Shown piece by piece: positions 57,453 through 64,000 of a stretch of 64,000 nt of DNA. Both the position numbers and the translations under genes were made by a program. Under the pieces are notes generated by a model. The model did not search any database, was not told where the DNA came from, and worked only from the letters and a program-made list of their open reading frames with translations. The first letter of the stretch is position 1. Each line of letters opens with the position of its first letter. This stretch comes from Hyphomicrobiales bacterium (GTDB lineage Bacteria > Pseudomonadota > Alphaproteobacteria > Rhizobiales > RI-29). Location: positions 152,969-216,968 of the forward strand of contig WGLQ01000002.1 in assembly GCA_016125495.1 (NCBI GenBank), read 5' to 3'.

Positions 57453-57938
57453 ATGAGCATCGCAGTCGGACAGCGCCTTCCCGAGCAGAAGCTGAAGGTC
57501 GTCACGGGCGACGGAGTGGTCGAAAAGACCACCGGTGAACTCTTTGCCGGCCGCAAGGTCGCGCTCTTTGCGGTGCCGGGCGCCTTCACGCCGACCTGCC
57601 ATCAAAAGCACTTGCCCGGTTTCCTCGACAAGCGCGAAGAACTCGCCGGCAAGGGCGTTGCCGAAGTCGTTTGTCTGACGGTGAACGATCCGTTCGTGAC
57701 GGAAGCCTGGGCCAAGGCCAGCGGCGCACACGGCAAGATCGCGTTCGTTGCGGACGGCAACGGCAGCTTCACCAAGGCTCTGGGCATGGATATCGACCTT
57801 TCGGTCGCGGCGCTCGGCGTGCGCTCGAAGCGCTATGCGATGCTGGTCGATGACGGCGTCGTCAAGGTGCTGAACATCGAGGAGATGCCGAGTTCGGCCG
57901 AGCGAAGCAGCGCGGCGGAATTGCTCAAGTCGCTCTGA
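57453..57938 (+). CDS. Peroxiredoxin, Prx5/AhpE-type
   Basis: 161 residues. The peroxidatic cysteine is Cys49 in VPGAFTPTCHQKHLPGF, the motif of the atypical Prx5 group; NDPFVTEAWAK and RSKRYAMLVDDGVV are also usual. It reduces hydrogen or organic peroxides with glutaredoxin, thioredoxin or glutathione as donor; gshA in this window supplies glutathione. A second Cys (VVCLTVND) is present. The ATG follows CCGAGGG. Probably monocistronic. Confidence 0.94.
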   Translation: MSIAVGQRLPEQKLKVVTGDGVVEKTTGELFAGRKVALFAVPGAFTPTCHQKHLPGFLDKREELAGKGVAEVVCLTVNDPFVTEAWAKASGAHGKIAFVADGNGSFTKALGMDIDLSVAALGVRSKRYAMLVDDGVVKVLNIEEMPSSAERSSAAELLKSL

Positions 57939-57956
57939 GGCGAGCGCTCCCTCGTT

Positions 57957-58460
57957 CTAGGCCTCTGGCGGAGCGGGCGGGGGCGCGTCCCCGGCCCGCC
58001 CGAACTCGGCGAGGCCGCGGCGTGCCAGTTCGTCGGCGCGCTCGTTCTCAGGGTGGCCGGCGTGGCCCTTCACCCAGATCCACTCGATCGAATGTCGCGC
58101 CGCCGCCTCGTCGAGCATTTGCCAGAGGTCGGCGTTGCTCACGGGTTTTTTCTGGGCGTTGCGCCAGCCGTTGCGCTTCCAGTTGACGATCCAGCGCGTG
58201 ATGCCGTCACGGACATAAACGGAATCGGTGTGCAGCGCCACCCGGCAGGGGCGTTTCAGCGCGCGCAGGGCCTCGATCGCGGCGGTCAATTCCATCCGGT
58301 TGTTGGTGGTGTCGGGAGTGCCGCCCCACAGCTCCTTGCGGTTCTCGCCGGAGATCAGTATCGCACCCCAGCCGCCGGGGCCCGGATTGCCGCTGCAGGC
58401 GCCGTCGGTGAAGATCGTCACCTCGGCGAGGGGGCGGATGTTCTTTTCCTCGGTTGCCAT
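57957..58460 (-). CDS. rnhA: Ribonuclease HI
   Basis: 167 residues. Catalytic residues are Asp19 ([17 protein letters not shown]), Glu in [13 protein letters not shown], Asp in [11 protein letters not shown] and Asp in [12 protein letters not shown], with VKGHAGH before the last. It removes RNA from RNA-DNA hybrids. The ATG overlaps the stop of thrB by one base, a coupling that is standard in alphaproteobacteria. The C-terminal Pro/Ala tail is not conserved. Confidence 0.96.
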   Translation of the reverse strand: MATEEKNIRPLAEVTIFTDGACSGNPGPGGWGAILISGENRKELWGGTPDTTNNRMELTAAIEALRALKRPCRVALHTDSVYVRDGITRWIVNWKRNGWRNAQKKPVSNADLWQMLDEAAARHSIEWIWVKGHAGHPENERADELARRGLAEFGRAGDAPPPAPPEA

Positions 58461-59425
58461 CAGATGCCGATGCCGTAGGCGGCGGTGTCGGCGATGCGCT
58501 GGTGAAAGCGCAGGCGGTTGAGATAGGCGAGCGGATCGTGCGGGCGCACGAATGCGTCGGGTGGTGTGTTGAGCCAATCATAGAGGCGCGTCATCAGGAA
58601 GCGCAGGGCCGCGCCGCGCGCGAGGACCGGCAAGGCGACGATCTCGTCCGACCCGAGAGGGCGGACGGAATGGTATCCTTTGAGGAGTGCCGCCGCCTTC
58701 GTCACGTTGAACTCGCGGTCGTTCTCGAAGCACCAGGAATTGAGACATATGGCGACGTCGTAGGCGTAGAGATCATTGCAGGCGAAGTAGAAATCGATGA
58801 GACCGGTAATCGCACCATCGTGGAAGAAAACGTTGTCCGGGAACAGATCGGCGTGGATTATGCCCCGCGGCAGGCCAGTGGGCCAGGCCCGGGCGAGTGC
58901 CGTCAGCTCGGCCGCGACGATGTCCGTGATGCCGGCCGAAACCTCCTCCCCCGCGGTGCCGATGTCGGCGGCGAGCCTCGTCCAACCGGCATGCGAGAGG
59001 GCGTTCTCCCGGCACATGGGAAAATCCGCCCCGGCGAGATGGAGGCGGGCGAGCGCACGGCCCAGCTCGCCGCAGTGGTGCGCGGTCGGGCGGCGCGGCC
59101 AAACGCCCTGGAGGAACGAAAAGAGCGCGGCGGGTCGGCCTGCCAATTCCCCTTCGGTCCGGCCGGCGCGGTCGCGGTAGGGTTCGGGGCAGGGGAGACC
59201 CTTGGAAGCGAGATGCTGGAGCAGCGAGAGAAAAAAAGGAAGATCGGCGCGCGCGACGCGCTTTTCATAGAGCGTCAGGATGAGGCGGGTGCGGTCGGTG
59301 TCGACGAGATAGTTGGAGTTCTCGACGCCCTCGGCGATGCCGCGAAAGGCGGTCAGCGCGCCGACGTCGTAGCGCGCGAGAAAGGCCGTCAGTTCGTCGT
59401 CTGTGACATCGGTGTAGACGGCCAT
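58460..59425 (-). CDS. thrB: Homoserine kinase, ThrB2 type
   Basis: 321 residues of the aminoglycoside-phosphotransferase-like fold used by Rhizobiales rather than the GHMP type. Motifs: [21 protein letters not shown] at the start, [30 protein letters not shown] (the Brenner-like HxDLxxxN) and [19 protein letters not shown] (metal-binding Asp). It makes O-phosphohomoserine for the threonine synthase seen at 48-50 kb. It lies 73 bases downstream of ispH and overlaps rnhA. Confidence 0.95.
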   Translation of the reverse strand: MAVYTDVTDDELTAFLARYDVGALTAFRGIAEGVENSNYLVDTDRTRLILTLYEKRVARADLPFFLSLLQHLASKGLPCPEPYRDRAGRTEGELAGRPAALFSFLQGVWPRRPTAHHCGELGRALARLHLAGADFPMCRENALSHAGWTRLAADIGTAGEEVSAGITDIVAAELTALARAWPTGLPRGIIHADLFPDNVFFHDGAITGLIDFYFACNDLYAYDVAICLNSWCFENDREFNVTKAAALLKGYHSVRPLGSDEIVALPVLARGAALRFLMTRLYDWLNTPPDAFVRPHDPLAYLNRLRFHQRIADTAAYGIGI

Positions 59426-59498
59426 CGGGGTGGTCCGGGGTGAGGGAAGGGGGGAGCGCCGAGCGGGGCCAAGGCTTGGCGGGAGCTTCGCGGCGAAG

Positions 59499-60497
59499 TC
59501 AAGCCTCCTGGCGCAGCGCCTTGGGAAGATTGAAGACGACGCGCTCGCGGGCCGTCTCGACGATCTCGACCGTCACCTCGTAGCGCTCGCGAAACGCCTC
59601 GATGATCTCGTCGACCAGGACCTGCGGCGCGGAGGCACCGGCCGTCAGGCCGAGTGTCGCGATGCCCGTAAAGGCGCTCCAATCGATGAGGTTCGCGCGC
59701 TGAACGAGATGGGCAGCCGGGCAGCCCGCGCGCTCGGCCACCTCGACCAGGCGGAGCGAGTTCGAGCTGTTGGGCGCGCCGACCACGATGACACTGTCGC
59801 AGCGCGGCGCGATCGCCTTGACAGCGGCCTGGCGATTGGTGGTCGCGTAGCAGATGTCCTCGCGGGCCGGGGCACGGATCGAGGGAAAGCGCTCGGCCAG
59901 AACGGCGATGATCGCGGAGGTGTCGTCGACACTGAGAGTGGTCTGCGTCACATAGGCGAGGCGCTGCGGATCGCGCGGCTCGAGCCGGCGCGCGTCCTCG
60001 GCGGTTTCGATCAGGGCGATGGCGCCGGCGGGAAGCTGGCCCATCGTACCTTCGACCTCGGGATGGCCGGCATGGCCGATCAGCACGATCTCGTAGCCCT
60101 CCTGGTACAATCGCTCCGCCTCGTTGTGTACCTTGGTGACGAGGGGGCAGGTGGCGTCGACGTGGAAGAGCTGGCGGGCCGCCGCTGCGGCAGGCACCGC
60201 CTTGGCGACGCCGTGTGCCGAGAAGATCACAGGTTGACCGGTCGCGGGGATCTGATCGAGTTCCTCCACAAAAACGGCGCCTTTTGCCTCAAGGCTTTCG
60301 ACGACGAAGCGATTGTGGACGATCTCGTGGCGCACGTAGACCGGGGCGCCGTACTTCTCCAGGGCCCGTTCGACGATCAGGATGGCGCGGTCGACACCGG
60401 CGCAGAAGCCGCGCGGCGCGGCCAGAAGGATTCGAAGCGGGGGGCGGGGCGACGGTTCACCCGGGCGAGGGGATTGGGCAACAAGTTTGCTCGACAT
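59499..60497 (-). CDS. ispH: 4-hydroxy-3-methylbut-2-enyl diphosphate reductase
   Basis: 332 residues. The three cluster cysteines are in [13 protein letters not shown] (Cys32), [11 protein letters not shown], and GCPAAHL; the substrate motifs [20 protein letters not shown] and [10 protein letters not shown] are present. IspH produces IPP and DMAPP at the end of the MEP pathway, the source of the polyprenyl chain that UbiA uses. It heads an ispH-thrB-rnhA run on the minus strand. Its first about 20 residues are Pro-rich. Confidence 0.96.
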   Translation of the reverse strand: MSSKLVAQSPRPGEPSPRPPLRILLAAPRGFCAGVDRAILIVERALEKYGAPVYVRHEIVHNRFVVESLEAKGAVFVEELDQIPATGQPVIFSAHGVAKAVPAAAAARQLFHVDATCPLVTKVHNEAERLYQEGYEIVLIGHAGHPEVEGTMGQLPAGAIALIETAEDARRLEPRDPQRLAYVTQTTLSVDDTSAIIAVLAERFPSIRAPAREDICYATTNRQAAVKAIAPRCDSVIVVGAPNSSNSLRLVEVAERAGCPAAHLVQRANLIDWSAFTGIATLGLTAGASAPQVLVDEIIEAFRERYEVTVEIVETARERVVFNLPKALRQEA

Positions 60498-60682
60498 GCT
60501 CGGGGCGCTCCAAGGCGTCCTATACGCGCTGGTTGAGGACGACTATCTTCCTTTTGCCGCTCATCGGAATGGATGCTAAGTTGATTCGCGATCTACCATT
60601 TGTGAGCATTCGCGGCGCGGGGGTGTTGGCGTCGGGCGGCTGGAGGAACCAGCACGCGCGCGACTATGCGGGCAGGGGGAAC

Positions 60683-61351
60683 GTGAGGCAATCACTCATT
60701 GGCGGGCGTCCTGGCTCGGTCTCCTGGTTCAAGGGGATGCTTGCGGCTGGGTGCGGCGCGGCGATGCTGGCCTTGGGGGGCTGCGGTCTCTCCCAGATCA
60801 CCAGCGGCCTCGGCACAGGCATATTCGGCTCCAGCGAGAAGCCGTCGCCGGAGGTTGCCGACATCACGGAAGATCAACTCCTGTCCGCGGCCAAACTGGA
60901 CGCGCCGGGTGGCGCGATGACCAGTCCGCAGGCCATGGTCGGTTGTCCAGCGTTCGACGTGTGGCTCCAGGATCGGCATCTGACCCGCTACGAAGCCGGT
61001 CGTGAGGGCGATGGGCTCGCGATCATCCATCGTGGCGAAATCACCCGGACGGCGCGCGAGTGTGCGCTCCAGCCCGGGATGATCAGCGTGAAGTACGGTT
61101 TTTCGGGGCGTGTTCTGCTCGGGCCGCGCGGCCAGCCCGGACCGGTGACCCTGCCGGTGACCGTTTACGTCCTCGATGCCGGACGCAATCGAATCAGCAG
61201 TGAGAACCTGGTCGTCAATCTCGAGATCGAGGCGGGCAAGCCGATCGGCTTCTTCTCGGCGGTGCGGAGCGTCGCGTTCACCATTCCCGAGGGCGCGCGA
61301 CCGGCGGACTACCGCATCTACGTCGCATTCGAGCAGGTCGGCAGGTCCTGA
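60683..61351 (+). CDS. Lipoprotein of unknown function
   Basis: 222 residues from a GTG start with AGGGGGA upstream. The signal sequence ends in a lipobox, ALGGC, followed by GLSQITSGLG. The mature domain is beta-rich, with VGCPAFDVWLQDRHLTRYEAG, IIHRGEITRTARECAL, MISVKYGFSGRVLLGP and NLVVNLEIEAGKPIGFF. Two cysteines beside the lipid one (in VGCPA and ARECAL) may pair. I do not recognise a named domain. It is divergent from ispH. An ATG at 60571 would give a longer head but displace the signal. Confidence 0.75.
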   Translation: MRQSLIGGRPGSVSWFKGMLAAGCGAAMLALGGCGLSQITSGLGTGIFGSSEKPSPEVADITEDQLLSAAKLDAPGGAMTSPQAMVGCPAFDVWLQDRHLTRYEAGREGDGLAIIHRGEITRTARECALQPGMISVKYGFSGRVLLGPRGQPGPVTLPVTVYVLDAGRNRISSENLVVNLEIEAGKPIGFFSAVRSVAFTIPEGARPADYRIYVAFEQVGRS

Positions 61352-61440
61352 TCCCTTCGGGAGGATCAGGCCAGGGAGCCACAGCGGGCCCCATCCGCTG
61401 TTTCTGACCTCCGCTCATGCAACCGACAGCGAGGTCGCGG

Positions 61441-62265
61441 CTAAGTCGAGGCTGCTGGCGCCAGGGTCGCCAGCAAGCGCTCGTGGAGCGTCGGATTGGC
61501 AGACGCGACGATCTGACCGCCGCCGATCGGGTTGCCACCGCCCCAGGTCGTGACGATGCCGCCTGCCCCTTCGATTACCGGCACCAGGGCCGCGACGTCG
61601 TAGCTCGAGAGGCCGGACTCGACGATCGCGTCGAGCGATCCGGCGGCGAGGCGGCAATAGCCGTAGCAGTCGAGACCGTAGCGCGTGAGGCGTGCCGTCC
61701 GGCGAAGCGCATCGAACGCCTCGGCCTCCGTGCCCGGCCGAAAGAGGTAGGGGTCCGTGGTGGACAGGATCATCTCGGCGGGCTCACGGGTGGCCGAGCT
61801 GGTGAGCTGGCGGGTCCCGTCCGGACCCCGGTAGTGCGCGCTCGCCCCGCCCTGTTCGGGCCGCCAACCCCAATAGCGCTCGCCGGTGAACGGCTGGGCC
61901 ACGAGCCCTGCCACGACGTGATCGTCGTCCGCGACGGCCATCATGACGCCCCAGGTGGGGACCCCGAGGAGGAAGGACCGCGTGCCATCGATCGGGTCGA
62001 CGATCCAGTGGCGCGGGTTGCTGGATGTATGCGCGGCGAACTCCTCGCCGATGAATCCGTGGTGAGGAAAGCGGCGCGCCACCTGCTCGCGAATGAGGGT
62101 TTCGATCTCACGGTCGGCGTCGGTGACCGGATCGTAGCGGGCGGTCGGGGCCTTGTCGGCGACCTCGTAGCTGCCGCGAAAGCGGCGGGCCGAGATAATG
62201 CCGACGTCGTCCGCGATCGCGTGCATCGCCTCGATGATGGCTTGCGGGCTCTCGGTCTGCGGCAT
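61441..62265 (-). CDS. hisN: Histidinol-phosphatase, inositol monophosphatase family
   Basis: 274 residues. The metal motifs are FIGEEFAAH, WIVDPIDGTRSF and SSYDVAALVPVIEGAGG. The substrate-loop part (VPTWGVMMAVADDDHV, GWRPEQGGAS) matches the HisN branch used for histidine synthesis in alphaproteobacteria more than SuhB, though the two are similar. The ATG opens MPQTESPQAIIEAM. It is divergent from the two small RNA candidates and often neighbours an N-formylglutamate amidohydrolase gene, as here. Confidence 0.88.
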   Translation of the reverse strand: MPQTESPQAIIEAMHAIADDVGIISARRFRGSYEVADKAPTARYDPVTDADREIETLIREQVARRFPHHGFIGEEFAAHTSSNPRHWIVDPIDGTRSFLLGVPTWGVMMAVADDDHVVAGLVAQPFTGERYWGWRPEQGGASAHYRGPDGTRQLTSSATREPAEMILSTTDPYLFRPGTEAEAFDALRRTARLTRYGLDCYGYCRLAAGSLDAIVESGLSSYDVAALVPVIEGAGGIVTTWGGGNPIGGGQIVASANPTLHERLLATLAPAAST

Positions 62266-62487
62266 CAGGCTGGCCTCCTCGGCGGCTTGTTATGGCATTG
62301 GCCGATCGGAGGATCGGCCCTGGGAATCGATTCGGATGCTGATTGCGTGATGCCTCGCCTACCGCGATCGCTCTCTCCAGTGGCGGGGGTGAGCATGCGG
62401 AGGTGCAAAACCGCACCAAATTGTGTCGCGATCGCAACAGATGGTGCCACCATTTCGCGCAATCGAGACGTTCGTGCATCCTGCACG

Positions 62488-62516
62488 TTGAACTCCGGCA
62501 ATTCTGGTCACATATT
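62488..62516 (+). promoter_or_regulatory. Promoter of small RNA candidate 1
   Basis: TTGAAC at 62488-62493 and CATATT at 62511-62516, spacer 17 bases, place the transcription start close to the 5' hairpin of the RNA at about 62524. This is one of the best promoter matches in the window. Confidence 0.6.
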
Positions 62517-62523
62517 CGATCTC

Positions 62524-62617
62524 GGATGCGGTGGTGACCCTTCGCGCATCCATGCCCTTCTGGGGCGTTTCCTCCCTTAGACTTGGGCCGTTGGCACGCC
62601 ACACGGCCCGATTTTTT
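62524..62617 (+). ncRNA. Small RNA candidate 1, suhB/MmgR-like
   Basis: About 94 bases. A 5' hairpin (GGATGCG pairing with CGCATCC) is followed by a pyrimidine-rich single-stranded part GGGCGTTTCCTCCCTTAGAC, complementary to Shine-Dalgarno sequences, and then an intrinsic terminator (GGGCCGT, loop, ACACGGCCC, T6 at 62612-62617). A near copy lies 200 bases downstream. Location next to an inositol-phosphatase-family gene and the layout fit the suhB RNA (MmgR) family of alphaproteobacteria; AbcR is an alternative. Ends are inferred. Confidence 0.7.
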
Positions 62618-62790
62618 GTCTTGGTGAGGACGCAGCGGTCCTGCCGATCCATGGGCATCGACCGGAACCCACCAGGCAGTGGTAAAGGCGCGTCGACTCG
62701 AGGTCGAGACCGGCCTTCGACTTCCGCCGATGCAGAACGGCAACATTTGCCGACCGGCTCCCCCATTACGTCTTTTTCATCGACTGGCGT

Positions 62791-62819
62791 CTTGCGTTCG
62801 TTGCGTCGCAGCATTATTT
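62791..62819 (+). promoter_or_regulatory. Promoter of small RNA candidate 2
   Basis: CTTGCG at 62791-62796 and TTATTT at 62814-62819, 17-base spacer, just upstream of the second RNA. Weaker than promoter 1. Confidence 0.4.
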
Positions 62820-62820
62820 G

Positions 62821-62911
62821 TGCGGTGCGGCATCACTGATGTCGCTGCCCTTCTTGGGCGTTTCCTCCCTAGACTTGGGCCGTTGGCAACCACCAACGGC
62901 CTCTTTTTTTT
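62821..62911 (+). ncRNA. Small RNA candidate 2, suhB/MmgR-like
   Basis: About 91 bases and a clear relative of candidate 1: GGGCGTTTCCTCCCT-AGACTTGGGCCGTTGGC is shared except for one base. Its 5' hairpin is different in sequence but the same in design (GCGGCATC, loop ACT, GATGTCGC). The terminator is GGCCGTTGG, loop, CCAACGGCC, then a T-rich run ending at 62911. It converges with the N-formylglutamate amidohydrolase gene, whose stop is at 62947. Confidence 0.7.
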
Positions 62912-62946
62912 GCGGCTGCCCCGGGAAGCGACCGCCCCTTCGCCTC

Positions 62947-63861
62947 CTACTCGGCGGCCGCCGGCTGGAAGAGGTCGCGCGCGCACGCCATCAGCTCGTT
63001 CATGGCCAGCGTCAGGCGCTCCTTCAGGTGTCGAAATCCGGCCGTGCGCTCGTGGGTTGCTTCGCTCATGTAGAGATCGCGTGCGATCTCGATCTGAAGC
63101 GCATGGACGGCACGGCTCGGACGGCCGTGATGCTCGGTGATGTAGCCGCCGGCATAGGGGCGATTGAGCACGACCTCGAAGTCCTGACGCCGGAGTGCCA
63201 CCATGGCGGCGACCGTCAAGCGACGTGAGCACGAGCAGCCGAAACGGTCGCCGAGCACGATATCGGGGCGCCGGCCCGGTTGCCGCGGGATGCTAACCGA
63301 TGGCATCGAATGACAATCGATGAGAACGGCGAAGCCGTGGTTGCGGCGGCGCTCGTCCAGCAGCTCGCCGAGGCGGTCGTGGTAGGGCAGATGCAGGCGG
63401 TCGATGCGTTCGAGTGCCTCCTCGAGGGTCAACGGCCGGCGGTAGATCTCTTCGGCCTCAGAGACGATGCGGGCGATGGTGCCGAGACCTCCGAGCACGC
63501 GCAGCGAGCGTGTGTTGGCGAAGTCCGGCAGGGGATCACGAAACAGCCGGGGATCGAGCTCGTAGGGCTCGCGGTTCATGTCGATGTAGGCGCGTGGATA
63601 GTTGGCGGCGAGCAGCGCCGCGCCGGAGCCGACGACGTCGGCAAAGAGGTCGTCGACGAAGCTGTCCTCCGACTTGCGCAAGGCGGCGGGCGTCAAGCGG
63701 GACGCGGCCAGGAAGTGCGGCGGATAGTAGCGGCCGGAATGCGGGGAGCTGAACACGAAGGCCGAGGCCATCGCATCGCCGCCCTGGAGCGTGAAGGCGG
63801 CAGGCTCGAGGTTGTCGTTGACCCCGGCGAGGCCGGACAAATCGTCAACTGCTTTGCTCAA
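62947..63861 (-). CDS. N-formylglutamate amidohydrolase family protein
   Basis: About 304 residues from a TTG start with GGAAGG upstream. Family motifs are VFSSPHSGRYYPPHF, YPRAYIDMNREPYELDPRLF, HLPYHDRLGELLDERRR, VLIDCHSMPS and IVLGDRFGCSC. The enzyme removes formate from N-formylglutamate, the last step of one histidine-degradation route (HutG), but this branch, next to hisN, may have another acyl-amino acid substrate. A later ATG at the SAFVFSSPHSG segment would cut into the conserved N-terminus. No other hut genes are near. Confidence 0.87.
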   Translation of the reverse strand: MSKAVDDLSGLAGVNDNLEPAAFTLQGGDAMASAFVFSSPHSGRYYPPHFLAASRLTPAALRKSEDSFVDDLFADVVGSGAALLAANYPRAYIDMNREPYELDPRLFRDPLPDFANTRSLRVLGGLGTIARIVSEAEEIYRRPLTLEEALERIDRLHLPYHDRLGELLDERRRNHGFAVLIDCHSMPSVSIPRQPGRRPDIVLGDRFGCSCSRRLTVAAMVALRRQDFEVVLNRPYAGGYITEHHGRPSRAVHALQIEIARDLYMSEATHERTAGFRHLKERLTLAMNELMACARDLFQPAAAE

Positions 63862-64000
63862 TGCACTCGGCCTTCCAACACGCCTTGCGTGAGCCCACGC
63901 GCCGCTTTGCCACGTTCGGCTCGATCGAGCCGGCTCCCACACAATCAATTGCGGACGCCGGCCCGGGACGCAATGGGATCGTCGCATCCCCGCCGGCATA

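Larger units (their letters stand above)
62266..62946. other. Intergenic region with tandem small RNA candidates
   Basis: About 680 bases between hisN and the N-formylglutamate amidohydrolase gene. No protein gene is credible. It holds two related small RNA candidates on the plus strand and their promoters, listed separately; the first 220 bases should contain the hisN promoter on the minus strand. Confidence 0.6.

Overview
The window is about 64 kb of very GC-rich bacterial chromosome with tightly packed genes. The gene set points to an alphaproteobacterium, most likely of the Hyphomicrobiales (Rhizobiales): a TrcR/DUF1013 cell-cycle regulator, a 47-residue aa3 oxidase subunit IV beside the pnt genes, an IalB-family protein, DUF4170, paired YdcH proteins, the ctaC-ctaD-ctaB-coxF-ctaG-ctaE-DUF983-SURF1-thrC-M16-GNAT order, and tandem suhB-like small RNAs next to an inositol-phosphatase-family gene. 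No rRNA, tRNA, CRISPR array, intact insertion sequence or prophage was seen. It reads as core chromosome with a few accessory points. Species cannot be given from the sequence alone.

Layout. 1-9.9 kb: end of a DUF2064 glycosyltransferase, a Tat-exported metallo-hydrolase, a secreted caspase-fold protein, moaB, a family-4-type uracil-DNA glycosylase, ETF-ubiquinone oxidoreductase, a two-gene enolase-superfamily/class II aldolase operon and an RluE-type pseudouridine synthase. 10-16.4 kb: a SPOR-like small secreted protein, the pntAa-pntAb-pntB transhydrogenase operon with a CoxIV-like peptide upstream, a secreted unknown, ribF and a MaoC hydratase. 16.7-23.6 kb: trcR and an envelope/lipid A block (MsbA-like ABC exporter, CX5R phosphatase, a DUF374-KdtA fusion, lpxK). 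23.6-29.5 kb: TPR lipoprotein, rpsU, purEK, two YdcH genes, an acyl-CoA synthetase. 29.8-34.6 kb: a methyltransferase-like protein, two tandem palindromic repeats, propionyl-CoA synthetase prpE, a convergent DMSP lyase candidate (dddQ-like) and an SDR. 34.6-40.5 kb: DUF4170, ubiA, rsmE, gshA, a DUF937-like protein and an IalB-family protein. 41-51.6 kb: aa3 cytochrome c oxidase structural and assembly genes, then thrC, an M16 peptidase gene broken by an amber codon, and a GNAT acetyltransferase. 51.7-64 kb: a large membrane GGDEF/EAL protein, yqgE, a DsbD-N-domain protein, peroxiredoxin, rnhA-thrB, ispH, a lipoprotein, hisN, two tandem small RNA candidates and an N-formylglutamate amidohydrolase.

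How the genes work together. Several respiratory pieces sit here: ETF-QO feeds electrons to ubiquinone, ubiA makes a quinone precursor, the cta genes build the terminal oxidase (ctaB for heme, ctaG for copper, SURF1 for heme a insertion), and the pnt genes use proton-motive force to make NADPH. The lipid A/Kdo block supplies outer-membrane lipid. The most distinctive point is the DMSP lyase candidate placed 9 bases from prpE: acrylate released from DMSP could be activated by PrpE to acryloyl-CoA, which suggests marine or algal-associated carbon use.

The best leads are the dddQ-prpE pair, the DUF374-KdtA fusion, the tandem sRNAs near 62.5-62.9 kb, the paired hairpin repeats upstream of prpE, the amber codon inside the conserved M16 motif, and the caspase-fold secreted protein. 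All family calls were made by reading the sequence, without database searches.
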